A stretch of DNA of 64,000 nucleotides, taken from Paenibacillus sp. MZ04-78.2. GTDB taxonomy: Bacteria > Bacillota > Bacilli > Paenibacillales > NBRC-103111. Positions 1-7,619 of the stretch are shown in pieces. The notes beneath the pieces were generated by a model. That model searched no databases, had not been told where the DNA came from, and saw only the letters and a list, made by a program, of their open reading frames with translations. Position numbers and translations under genes: made by a program. Position 1 is the stretch's first letter. The number at the start of each line of letters is the position of its first letter. The stretch lies in the NCBI RefSeq assembly GCF_024213375.1, contig NZ_JANAVJ010000005.1, forward strand, positions 150,122 through 214,121, written 5' to 3'.

Positions 1-2
1 GC

Positions 3-458
3 GGCCTAAGCAAAGAAGTGCTCGCCGATATCCGCGACGCCGAGCTGCCGGAGCTGAGAAAACTGGAGCTTTATCTCGGCGTAGACAATTACGGTTTTGA
101 CGGCGGCTTGGAGGATGTTAAACCGCTTATGGAACCGGGGTGCTTTCCCAAATTGACTTACCTCGGTCTGAAAGACAGCGAGATTCAAGACGAAATCGCA
201 ATTGAGATTGCGGATTCGCCGATCCTCGATCAATTGCATACGCTCGATTTATCGCTGGGAACCCTTAGCGACAAAGGCGCCGAAGTGCTGCTGGCGAGCG
301 AACGCGTCCGGAAGCTTTCGTTCCTCGACCTGAATTATCACTACATGTCGGACGAGATGGTAAAACGCTGGCAAGCGTCGGGCATGTCCGTCGATGTCAG
401 CGACCAGCAGGAGATCGACGATGACGACGACTGGCGTTACCCGGCGGTTACGGAGTAA
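3..458 (+). CDS. STM4015-like leucine-rich-repeat protein (5' end outside window)
   Basis: Reading frame 3 is open to the left edge, so only the C-terminal part (about 150 residues) is visible; a GTG at 18 is the first candidate start but need not be the real one. The protein shows successive leucine-rich units (LRKLELYL, LTYLGLKDSEI, LHTLDLSLGTLSDKGAE, LSFLDLNYHYMSDEM) and an acidic tail. The stop abuts the next ATG directly, so translation is probably coupled. LRR proteins usually bind other proteins. With the ATP-grasp-like, sulfatase-like and two radical SAM genes that follow, the order matches the STM4015-STM4011 gene set known by name from Salmonella, whose biochemical role I do not know. 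The family assignment rests on this order plus the repeats. Confidence 0.75.
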   Translation, partial: GLSKEVLADIRDAELPELRKLELYLGVDNYGFDGGLEDVKPLMEPGCFPKLTYLGLKDSEIQDEIAIEIADSPILDQLHTLDLSLGTLSDKGAEVLLASERVRKLSFLDLNYHYMSDEMVKRWQASGMSVDVSDQQEIDDDDDWRYPAVTE

Positions 459-1646
459 ATGGCCCGTCCGCTGATTGTTGTTGGCAATCCCGGCAACCGG
501 AGGACGACGATGCTGCAGGAAGCGCGACGGAGGCTCGGGATGTCTCCGGCACAGATCGTGCCGTATCTCGATCTGCTGCAGGGCCGCGTTCGCTGGCGGG
601 AAATCACAGGCGGCGAGCCTGTCCTTGTCCGGCTGGACTCGCCCGGCGAGCATTTCCCGGTGGAGCGCGAACTGATCGCGCTCGGTGCTGCTGACGGCGG
701 GCAAGCGGACGAGCTGTTCCCATTGCCGGAGTTTCTCCCGATGCCGGTCATCTCGGCGCAAGCGGCCCGGAACTTGCCCGAACAGCCGGGACGCATCTAC
801 TATCCATCGCAATGGTTTCGCGGATTTTGCCGGATGCTGTCCGGGCTTCGCGCCGACTTGGCCGAAACGGCGCCGGAAGCGCGCTGGACGAACGATCCGC
901 AGGAAATCGCGGTCATGTTCGACAAGCGCCGCTGCCATAGGCTGCTCAGCTCCCGAGGCGTGCCGGTGCCCCCGGCTCCGGGGGAGGCTGGCTCTATCCG
1001 GGGTTACGATCAGCTCCGCGAAGCGATGGAGCGGACCGGCATGCGGCGCGTCTTCGTCAAGCTGGCGTTCGGCTCCTCGGCCTCCGGGATACTGGCTTAC
1101 CAGATGAATCCGACGACCGGAGCGGAGCTGGCCGACACGACAATCGGCTTCGAACGCCTTGGGTACGAGCGGGTATATTATAATTCGCGCCGTCTTCGCA
1201 GATACCGGGAGCGCCCAATCATCCGTGAAATTATCAATTGGCTGGGCGCTCAAGGCATGCACGTCGAGCAGTGGGTGCAGAAAGCTTCGCACGACGGCCG
1301 GGCATTCGATATCCGCCAGCTCGTCGTCGGCGGCGAAGCGTGCCACCGGGTTGCCCGGCTCAGCCGCACGCCGATCACGAACCTGCATCTGCGCAATGAG
1401 CGGGCCGGTCTGGAGGAGCTCGGGCTATCCGCAGCCACCGTTCAGGCGGTGGCTGCGGCCGGGGAGCAGGCGGCTTCGCTGTTTCCGCGTTCCGCTGTGG
1501 CAGGGATCGACGTGCTTCTCGCCAAGGGCGCTTTGCGTCCTTATATCGTCGATATTAATCCGTTCGGCGATCTGCTGCTGAACGTTCGTTACGAAGGCAT
1601 GGACACCTACGAATGGCAAATGACCCGCATGTTAAAGGATGAATGA
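459..1646 (+). CDS. STM4014-like ATP-grasp-type protein
   Basis: 395 residues; the ATG follows the preceding stop codon with no gap. The middle and C-terminal parts look like an ATP-grasp fold: a VFVKLAFGSSASGILAY segment near residue 200 (nucleotide-binding lysine and glycine-rich loop), DIRQLVVGGEACHR further on, AGIDVLLA, and a C-terminal VDINPFGDLLLN that resembles the Mg-binding D-x-N strand of ATP-grasp ligases. Such enzymes join a carboxylate to an amine or thiol through an acyl phosphate. The substrate here is unknown. Gene order identifies it as the STM4014 member of the STM4015-4011 operon. The ATP-grasp reading comes from motif shape and is moderately sure. Confidence 0.75.
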   Translation: MARPLIVVGNPGNRRTTMLQEARRRLGMSPAQIVPYLDLLQGRVRWREITGGEPVLVRLDSPGEHFPVERELIALGAADGGQADELFPLPEFLPMPVISAQAARNLPEQPGRIYYPSQWFRGFCRMLSGLRADLAETAPEARWTNDPQEIAVMFDKRRCHRLLSSRGVPVPPAPGEAGSIRGYDQLREAMERTGMRRVFVKLAFGSSASGILAYQMNPTTGAELADTTIGFERLGYERVYYNSRRLRRYRERPIIREIINWLGAQGMHVEQWVQKASHDGRAFDIRQLVVGGEACHRVARLSRTPITNLHLRNERAGLEELGLSAATVQAVAAAGEQAASLFPRSAVAGIDVLLAKGALRPYIVDINPFGDLLLNVRYEGMDTYEWQMTRMLKDE

Positions 1647-1649
1647 AGC

Positions 1650-2435
1650 ATGACCATCAATATGAATGACATTGTCGGCACGCACGACATTTTGTTTGTG
1701 ACGCTTGACACGCTTCGCTACGACGTGGCGAAGCTGGAGGAAGAGAATTGCCCCAATCTGTGCGGCACGGGCGGCTGGGAAAAGCGTCATACGCCAGGCA
1801 GCTTTACGTATGCCGCGCATCACGCGTTCTTCGGCGGTTTTTTGCCGACGCCTGCGAATACGGACAAAGCCAGCCATGTCCGGCTGTTCCACTCGAAAAA
1901 TACGGGACTGCCGACCAATTCGAACACATGGCTGTTCGATACGCCCGACATCGTTTCCGGCCTTGCTAAGAAAGGGTACCGGACGATCTGCATCGGCGGC
2001 GTTATTTTTTTTACGAAAAAAGTGGCGTTGGCAAAAGTATTACCGTCGTATTTTCAAGAGAGCTACTGGCGTCAGACGTTCGGCGTAACGAATCCGCGCT
2101 CTACCGAGCATCAGGTGAATCATGCGCTGAAGCTAATCGGCTCGGCCAACCCGGACCAGAGGCTGTTTCTCTTCATGAACGTGAGCGCCATTCACGGTCC
2201 GAACCATTATTTTGTACCCGGAGCCAAACGCGATTCGGTGGAAACCCAGCGGGCGGCGCTGCGCTATGTGGACGGACAGCTTGGAAGGCTGTTCGAGGCG
2301 ATGCGCGCGCGGGGCAAGACGTTCTGCATCGTCTGCTCCGACCACGGAACCGCTTACGGCGAGAACGGCTATCACGGCCACCGGCTGGCGCACGAGGTCG
2401 TATGGAACGTGCCGTACCGGGAATTTATTCTATAG
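1650..2435 (+). CDS. STM4013/SEN3800-like sulfatase-fold hydrolase
   Basis: 261 residues, starting 3 nt after the previous stop. The N-terminus FVTLDTLRYDV carries the metal-binding Asp pair of the alkaline phosphatase/sulfatase superfamily, followed by a TPGSFTYAAHHAFFGG segment where a Thr or Ser would be the nucleophile. There is no C-x-P-S-R formylglycine signature, so it is unlikely to be a classical sulfatase. A C-terminal CSDHGTAYGENGYHGH holds the DHG metal site and further histidines. Possible activities are phosphodiester or sulfate-ester hydrolysis, or phospho-transfer; the substrate is unknown. No signal peptide is visible, so it should act in the cytoplasm beside its radical SAM neighbours. 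Confidence 0.8.
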   Translation: MTINMNDIVGTHDILFVTLDTLRYDVAKLEEENCPNLCGTGGWEKRHTPGSFTYAAHHAFFGGFLPTPANTDKASHVRLFHSKNTGLPTNSNTWLFDTPDIVSGLAKKGYRTICIGGVIFFTKKVALAKVLPSYFQESYWRQTFGVTNPRSTEHQVNHALKLIGSANPDQRLFLFMNVSAIHGPNHYFVPGAKRDSVETQRAALRYVDGQLGRLFEAMRARGKTFCIVCSDHGTAYGENGYHGHRLAHEVVWNVPYREFIL

Positions 2436-2466
2436 ACATAACAGCTATCAAAAGGAGGGACATCAA

Positions 2467-3813
2467 GTGGAATTCCGGGAATCAGAAGACATCCGGCGCT
2501 GGTCGGAGCAAATCGCCGCATCGCCATACCGGTCTTACTTGTACTCCTATCCGCATAAAACGGCCTATCGCGAACTGAATCCGCCGCTGCCGCTGCACGA
2601 GCTGTGGAAGCGCGAGAGCGGGGAGTCGTTCTTTTTATATATGCACATTCCGTTCTGCGCGGCCCGGTGCGGGTTCTGCAATCTGTTTACGCTGCCCGAC
2701 CGGAGCGCTGATGCGCACGAGCAGTATGTTGCTGCATTGGAACGTCAGGCGAGGCAGTGGGCACCCATGGTTTCTCACCGGCCGTTCTCCCGCTTTGCGA
2801 TCGGCGGCGGGACGCCGACACTGCTGAACGAGCGGCTGATCGAACGTTTGTTCGATATCGCAGAGCAGGTGATGGGGCTCGATCCGGACCGTGCCTCGAT
2901 CTCCGTCGAGACGTCCCCGGATACCGTGACCGATGCGCGAATGAAGCTGCTGAAGGAGCGAAAGGTTGACCGGGTGAGCATGGGCATTCAAAGCTTCATC
3001 GAAGCCGAAGCCGCTGCGATTTACCGCCCGCAAAAGCCGGGTGAAGTGATGCGCGCGCTCGAAGTGCTGAAACGGCACGACTTTGCCGTGCTCAATCTCG
3101 ATCTGATTTACGGGCTGCCGGGCCAGACGGTGGAGTCGTGGCTGTATTCGCTGGATCGGGCGATGGAATATGAGCCGGAGGAAATTTTCATTTATCCGCT
3201 GTATACGCGTGAGAATACGATCTTGAAGCCGGAGGAGCTGCGTCGCAAAGGGCAGGATCACCGGCTGGATATGTACCGAGCCGCTTACGAGCGCTTGAAG
3301 GAGAAAGGCTATGAGGCGTTCTCAATGCGGCGTTTCGCCAAGCCGGACGCGAAGTCCGAAAAGAACCTGCTGCCTTACGGCTGTCAGGAGGAAGGGATGG
3401 TCGGTCTCGGCTGCGGCGCACGTTCGTACACGAGGGAGGTGCATTACGCTTCCCGCTACGGCGTAAGCTACAAGGCGACGCAAAGCATTATCGCCGACTA
3501 CATCTCTGCGTCAAGCTACGATACGGCCGATTACGGCTACGTCTTGAACCTGGCCGAGCAGCAGCGCCGTTTCGTTATCAAGGCGCTGCTCCACCGCGAA
3601 GGGCTGGAGCGGCGCGCTTATGAAGCGAGGTTCGCCAGCGATCCGTTCGCCGACCGTCCCGAGCTGAGCCGGCTGCTGGCCGACGGGTTCGCCGTACTGG
3701 AAGACGGTACGATGCGTCTGACGGACGAAGGCATGGCTTATTCCGATGCGATCGGCGACTGGCTGATCTCGCCGGAGGTCAGGGAGCGGATGGAGGAATT
3801 CGTATGCGTGTAG
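2467..3813 (+). CDS. STM4012-like radical SAM protein (HemN-related)
   Basis: 448 residues. I take the GTG at 2467 because an AGGAGGGA ribosome site lies just upstream and the residues before it in the open frame overlap the previous gene. The radical SAM cysteines are C64, C68 and C71 (FCAARCGFC), within a HIPFC context typical of the HemN/coproporphyrinogen oxidase-like branch. GGGTP, an SVETSPDT strand, RVSMGIQSF and LDLIYGLPGQT are the usual SAM- and substrate-binding strands of that branch. A winged-helix-like C-terminal part is present (about residues 370-448). It therefore binds a 4Fe-4S cluster and SAM and makes a 5'-deoxyadenosyl radical. True HemN function is doubtful given the operon. 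It overlaps the next gene by 10 nt. Confidence 0.85.
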   Translation: MEFRESEDIRRWSEQIAASPYRSYLYSYPHKTAYRELNPPLPLHELWKRESGESFFLYMHIPFCAARCGFCNLFTLPDRSADAHEQYVAALERQARQWAPMVSHRPFSRFAIGGGTPTLLNERLIERLFDIAEQVMGLDPDRASISVETSPDTVTDARMKLLKERKVDRVSMGIQSFIEAEAAAIYRPQKPGEVMRALEVLKRHDFAVLNLDLIYGLPGQTVESWLYSLDRAMEYEPEEIFIYPLYTRENTILKPEELRRKGQDHRLDMYRAAYERLKEKGYEAFSMRRFAKPDAKSEKNLLPYGCQEEGMVGLGCGARSYTREVHYASRYGVSYKATQSIIADYISASSYDTADYGYVLNLAEQQRRFVIKALLHREGLERRAYEARFASDPFADRPELSRLLADGFAVLEDGTMRLTDEGMAYSDAIGDWLISPEVRERMEEFVCV

Positions 3814-4706
3814 GCACGACGTTATACTACCGGGGCGCGTTATCCTCCTGCAACTACGATTGTCCGTATTGTCCGTTCAGCAAAACGACGGACAGCCGCG
3901 AGACGCTGGCGAAGGACAAGGCGCAGCTGGAGCGGTTTGTGGCATGGGTCCGGGAACAGGGGGCAGACGGCAGGCGTCTGTCCCTCTTCTTCAATCCGTA
4001 CGGTGAGGCGCTCGTCCACCGGTGCTACCGCGAGGCGTTGATAGAGCTGTCTCATCTAGAGCACGTCGACAAAGTGGCGATCCAGACGAACTTGTCCGTC
4101 AAGCTGGATTGGACGAACGGGCTCAACAAGGAAAAGGCGGCGTTCTGGGTCACGTATCATCCCGGCCAAACGAGCGAAGCGTCGTTTCTGGCCCAGTGCA
4201 CACAGCTTTACGACAAAGGGATATCCTTCAGCGTCGGCTCCGTCGGAATCAAAAGCTACCTTGAGCCGATCCGTTCGCTGCGCCGCGCGCTGCCTCAGGA
4301 GGTTTACTTGTGGGTGAACGCGTACAAGGACCAGCCTGCGTATTATTCGCCCGAGGAGATAGCGGCCTTTCGCGAGATCGACCCTTATTTCGATTGGAAC
4401 GTGCGGGACTATGACAGTATAGGGAAGCCTTGCGCCACGGGAAGCCGCGTATTTTTCGTTACGGGCTCGGGGCTGGTCAAGCGCTGCTATAAGGACCGGG
4501 GAGTGATCGGGAACTTGTACCGCGACGGCTTGGAACGATTATCCACGGAGAGGCCGTGCCGGATGAAAACGTGCGGCTGCTATATCGGCTACGTGCATAT
4601 GCCGGAGCTGTCGATGGAGTCGATTTACGGAAAAGCAATATTGGAACGGGTCCCAAGCATGGATGCGCGATATGCTGCGAAGGAGGCGTCGCCATGCGGT
4701 TTTTGA
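3804..4706 (+). CDS. STM4011-like radical SAM protein
   Basis: 300 residues. The cluster motif C16-NYD-C20-PY-C23 sits right at the N-terminus, and FFNPYGEALVH and IQTNLSVKLDW follow as the usual barrel strands. Three further cysteines near the C-terminus (RPCRMKTCGCYIGY) could bind an auxiliary cluster, as in SPASM/twitch-type radical SAM enzymes; that is inference. It overlaps the upstream radical SAM gene by 10 nt and the downstream kinase gene by 13 nt, which implies tight co-translation. Two different radical SAM enzymes beside an ATP-grasp-like and a sulfatase-like protein suggest a dedicated modification or small-molecule pathway whose product is unknown. Confidence 0.85.
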   Translation: MRVGTTLYYRGALSSCNYDCPYCPFSKTTDSRETLAKDKAQLERFVAWVREQGADGRRLSLFFNPYGEALVHRCYREALIELSHLEHVDKVAIQTNLSVKLDWTNGLNKEKAAFWVTYHPGQTSEASFLAQCTQLYDKGISFSVGSVGIKSYLEPIRSLRRALPQEVYLWVNAYKDQPAYYSPEEIAAFREIDPYFDWNVRDYDSIGKPCATGSRVFFVTGSGLVKRCYKDRGVIGNLYRDGLERLSTERPCRMKTCGCYIGYVHMPELSMESIYGKAILERVPSMDARYAAKEASPCGF

Positions 4707-5233
4707 ACGAAAAAGAAGGCGCGGTCCTTTGGTTTACCGGGCTGTCCGGCTCGGGGAAGACGACGACGGCGCGGGAGGCGGCCTCCGTTCTGCGCGAACA
4801 GGGACGCCGGGTCGAATGGCTGGATGGAGACGAGCTGCGCAAGACGCTGTCCAGCGATCTGGGCTTCACGCCCGCCGACCGGCTTGAGCATATCCGTCGG
4901 ATTGTCGAGCTTGCGAAAACACACGCCGATAGCGGCGCAATCGTGCTCGTATCGGCCATCACGCCGTACCGCAGCATGAGAGCTTACGCGAGGTCGGTAC
5001 TGCCGCGGTTCATGGAAATTTATGTAGAGTGTCCGCTGGAGGTATGCGAGCAGCGGGACGTCAAAGGGCTGTATGCCAAGGCTCGGCTCGGGCTGATTCC
5101 GAATTTTACCGGCATATCCGACGCCTACGAGCCCCCGGAGCATGCGGAGCTTACGATTCATACGAATGAGCATTCTCTGACGCATAACGTGGAGAAAATC
5201 ATGCTGGCGCTGCGCTCGTTGGACGGTCATTGA
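4694..5233 (+). CDS. cysC: adenylylsulfate (APS) kinase
   Basis: 179 residues. The ATG at 4694 is preceded by a GAAGGAGG ribosome site inside the upstream gene; longer readings of the frame run through that gene. The P-loop GLSGSGKTT (residues 16-24), WLDGDELRKTL, LGFTPADRLEHIRRI and IVLVSAITPYRSMR are the conserved APS kinase motifs, and PNFTGISDAYEPP is the usual substrate-lid region. The enzyme phosphorylates APS to PAPS, the sulfate donor for sulfotransferases and for sulfate reduction. No sulfurylase or sulfotransferase gene is seen nearby. Its overlap with the STM4011-like gene makes it part of that operon, so it may supply PAPS, or phosphorylate a related nucleotide, for that pathway. 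Confidence 0.9.
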   Translation: MRFLNEKEGAVLWFTGLSGSGKTTTAREAASVLREQGRRVEWLDGDELRKTLSSDLGFTPADRLEHIRRIVELAKTHADSGAIVLVSAITPYRSMRAYARSVLPRFMEIYVECPLEVCEQRDVKGLYAKARLGLIPNFTGISDAYEPPEHAELTIHTNEHSLTHNVEKIMLALRSLDGH

Positions 5234-5400
5234 TTTTTCTCATAAAGGCGGATCGGTTTGCGGATTTCTGCGTAATTTTCATCGATATCCTGTTTGAGCG
5301 ATTCCAGAAGATGCAGGGCTTCTTTTTGCTGCTGCTCGTCAGCGATGGATCGGAGGAGCGTCTGAAGACGGTCCAGTCTCGTTTTCGTTACGAATCTCAT
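5227..5400 (-). CDS. small hypothetical protein, coiled-coil-like
   Basis: 57 residues on the minus strand, with an ATG at 5400 preceded by AGGA at about 5 nt spacing. A TTG 24 nt upstream is a less likely start. The sequence is highly charged and helical (RLDRLQTLLRSIADEQQQKEALHLLESLK) with leucines spaced like a short coiled coil. Its 3' end overlaps the 3' end of cysC by 7 nt in convergent orientation. I do not recognise a family. The good ribosome site and amphipathic pattern argue for a real gene, but the short length keeps confidence low. Confidence 0.45.
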   Translation of the reverse strand: MRFVTKTRLDRLQTLLRSIADEQQQKEALHLLESLKQDIDENYAEIRKPIRLYEKNQ

Positions 5401-5604
5401 GTATGTCCTCGCGATCTGCCTCAAGCCGTTGTTTTCTAAAATGATTCGCAGCCGTTCACCGCTTTCAGGCCGGGCAACGCGGCGTATATCTGAATGGAGA
5501 GTTTCCGGAAGGGATAATTGACCGTGTGTAGAATAACATGAAGTGCGCAGTTTTGTGCGGTATTATCCGTCTACATATTCTCTTATCCGAAAGGGGTTCG
5601 TTGG

Positions 5605-7401
5605 ATGAACCGACCTTTGCAGCAAACTTGGGATCTGGACGTTTTTTTCCCGGGAGGCAGCGACTCTTTCGAGTTCGCGCAATATTTGAATGCGCTTGAA
5701 GTCGACACGAACCGCTTCCGCAGCGAGCTGGACGCTTTGCCGTCGCCGCAGACCGCTGAAACTGCCGTCGTATTGCAGCGCTTCGTGGAGCGGCTGCAGG
5801 ACTTGCAAAAACGGCTGCGTCAAGCAGCAGCCTTCATCATCTGCTTGTCCGCGCAAAATCAGGCGGACCGGGGGGCCGTTCGGCTAGGCGGCCGGTTGGA
5901 CGGCATTCAGGCGAACTACCAGTCCGCCATGACGCGCTTCGACGTACTGCTTATGGAGATGCCGGACTCCGTATTCGCCCAGTGGGTCGGCAGCGAAGCG
6001 ATGATAGCTCTCGCCTTCAATCTGGAGGAACGCCGGACGCAGGTAAAAGACAAGCTGCCGCTGGAGCAAGAAACGTTAGCGAACGACCTGGCCGTGGACG
6101 GCTACCATGGCTGGAGCGCCTTGTACAATACGATCGTGAAGCAGATCCGGCTTCCGTACGAGAAGGACGGGAATACGGTCATGCTCTCAGCCGGGCAGTT
6201 TTTCAACCGGATGCTTAAAGAGCAGGATCGTCAGAAACGGGGACGCCTGTTCCGGCAATGGGAGGAAACATGGACGGCTCAGGAAGATTTTTGCGCCGAT
6301 ACGTTGAACCGTATTGCAGGCTTTCGCCTCCAGTTGTACAAGCACCGGGGCTGGGATTCGGTGCTTCGAGAGCCGCTGGAAAACAATCGGATGACCGGGA
6401 AAACGCTGCTGACCATGTGGGAAGTGATCGAGAAGAACAAGCCGGTCTTTATTGCTTATCTGGAGCGGCTCGCCAAGCTGATGGGCGTGGAGCGCCTTGC
6501 CTGGTCCGATCTGAATGCGCCGCTTGAAGGCAAGAATGCGAACATCTCCTACGACGAGACTGCCATGATGATCGAGGAGCAGTTCCGCCGGTTCTCGCCG
6601 CAGCTCGCCGACTTTACCGTGCGCGCGTTCGAGGAGCGGTGGGTGGAGGCGGAGGACCGCCCGGGCAAACGGCCCGGAGGTTTCTGCGCCTCGTTCCCGG
6701 TCAGTAAGCAGAGCCGGATCTTTATGACTTACTCCGGGGCGGGGAACCTATCGACGCTGGCGCACGAGCTTGGCCATGCGTTTCACCATTATGTGATGAA
6801 CGAGCTTCCGCCGATGACTGGGCGCTATGCGATGAACGTGGCGGAGACGGCTTCGACCTTTGCCGAATTGATCGTCAGCAATGCTACGCTGAGGCAGGCG
6901 GAGACGCGGGAGCAGAAGCTGTTCCTGCTGAATGATAAAATTCAGCGGGCCGTCACCTTTTTCATGGACGTCCATGCGCGGTTCCTGTTCGAGACGCGGT
7001 TCTATGAGGAGCGCAAGGCCGGACTCGTCAGCCCGGACCGGCTGAACGAGCTGATGATCGAGGCTCAAAAAGACGCGTTCTGCGACGCTCTGAGCGAGTA
7101 CCACCCGCATTTCTGGGCGGCGAAGTCGCACTTTTACCGGACCTCCGTGCCGTTTTACAATTTCCCGTACACGTTCGGCTCCCTGTTTTCCTCGGGCATC
7201 TACTCGCTTGCGCGTCAGGAAGGCGAATCGTTCGAGGCGCGGTACATTGCGCTGCTTCAAGACACCGGCCGCTTGACGGTCGAGCAGCTGGCGAGCAAGC
7301 ATTTGGGGGTGGACTTGGAGCAGCCGGAGTTTTGGCAGCAGGCGGTCGAACTTTCCATCGAAGATGTGAAGCAGTTCCTCGCTTTAACGGAAGAAGGCTA
7401 A
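5605..7401 (+). CDS. pepF: M3 family oligoendopeptidase F
   Basis: 598 residues, the usual length for PepF/M3B peptidases. The zinc-binding HELGH is at residues 387-391 and the downstream glutamate lies in the NVAETASTFAEL helix; YSGAGNLSTLAHELGHAFHH is the typical setting. The C-terminal FYNFPYTFGSLFSSGIY segment is the conserved substrate pocket of this family. The enzyme cleaves short peptides in the cytoplasm. The ATG follows AAAGGGG with suitable spacing. It is monocistronic: a short non-coding remnant and a strong terminator follow. Confidence 0.93.
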   Translation: MNRPLQQTWDLDVFFPGGSDSFEFAQYLNALEVDTNRFRSELDALPSPQTAETAVVLQRFVERLQDLQKRLRQAAAFIICLSAQNQADRGAVRLGGRLDGIQANYQSAMTRFDVLLMEMPDSVFAQWVGSEAMIALAFNLEERRTQVKDKLPLEQETLANDLAVDGYHGWSALYNTIVKQIRLPYEKDGNTVMLSAGQFFNRMLKEQDRQKRGRLFRQWEETWTAQEDFCADTLNRIAGFRLQLYKHRGWDSVLREPLENNRMTGKTLLTMWEVIEKNKPVFIAYLERLAKLMGVERLAWSDLNAPLEGKNANISYDETAMMIEEQFRRFSPQLADFTVRAFEERWVEAEDRPGKRPGGFCASFPVSKQSRIFMTYSGAGNLSTLAHELGHAFHHYVMNELPPMTGRYAMNVAETASTFAELIVSNATLRQAETREQKLFLLNDKIQRAVTFFMDVHARFLFETRFYEERKAGLVSPDRLNELMIEAQKDAFCDALSEYHPHFWAAKSHFYRTSVPFYNFPYTFGSLFSSGIYSLARQEGESFEARYIALLQDTGRLTVEQLASKHLGVDLEQPEFWQQAVELSIEDVKQFLALTEEG

Positions 7402-7505
7402 GCTACGGAAGCGTGGACTTGACCGACGTAGTGAACAATCAAGAAGACGCCCGGAAGCTGGTCGAGCAGGTGAAGGACAAGCTCAGCTTGTTGCAAAAAA
7501 TGTAA
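7401..7505 (+). pseudogene. possible 3' remnant of an unidentified gene
   Basis: Immediately after pepF, in another frame, 34 codons read as a plausible charged protein tail (SVDLTDVVNNQEDARKLV, then EQVKDKLSLLQKM and a TAA at 7503). There is no start codon or ribosome site of its own, and the frame upstream lies inside pepF. It may be the C-terminal end of a lost neighbour or an unrelated chance reading. The terminator at 7551 would once have served this gene. Low confidence. Confidence 0.25.
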
Positions 7506-7550
7506 ACGGATGATCTCCTTGTCCGGCAAGACGACCGCCGCCATGCATCA

Positions 7551-7607
7551 AACGAAAGACCGGAACTCCTTCCTTCGCAGGATGGGGCCCGGTCTTTCGT
7601 TATTCTT
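7551..7607 (+). terminator. intrinsic terminator, probably bidirectional
   Basis: A perfect 13-bp inverted repeat AACGAAAGACCGG (7551-7563) / CCGGTCTTTCGTT (7589-7601) is followed by ATTCTTT. It lies between convergent pepF and the monooxygenase gene and can serve both. Confidence 0.85.
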
Positions 7608-7619
7608 TCATCATGCAAG

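Noticed and set aside
249..1388. Long minus-strand open frame opposite the STM4014-like gene
   Set aside because: It is a GC-rich shadow of the coding frame with arginine-rich, featureless translation and no ribosome site.
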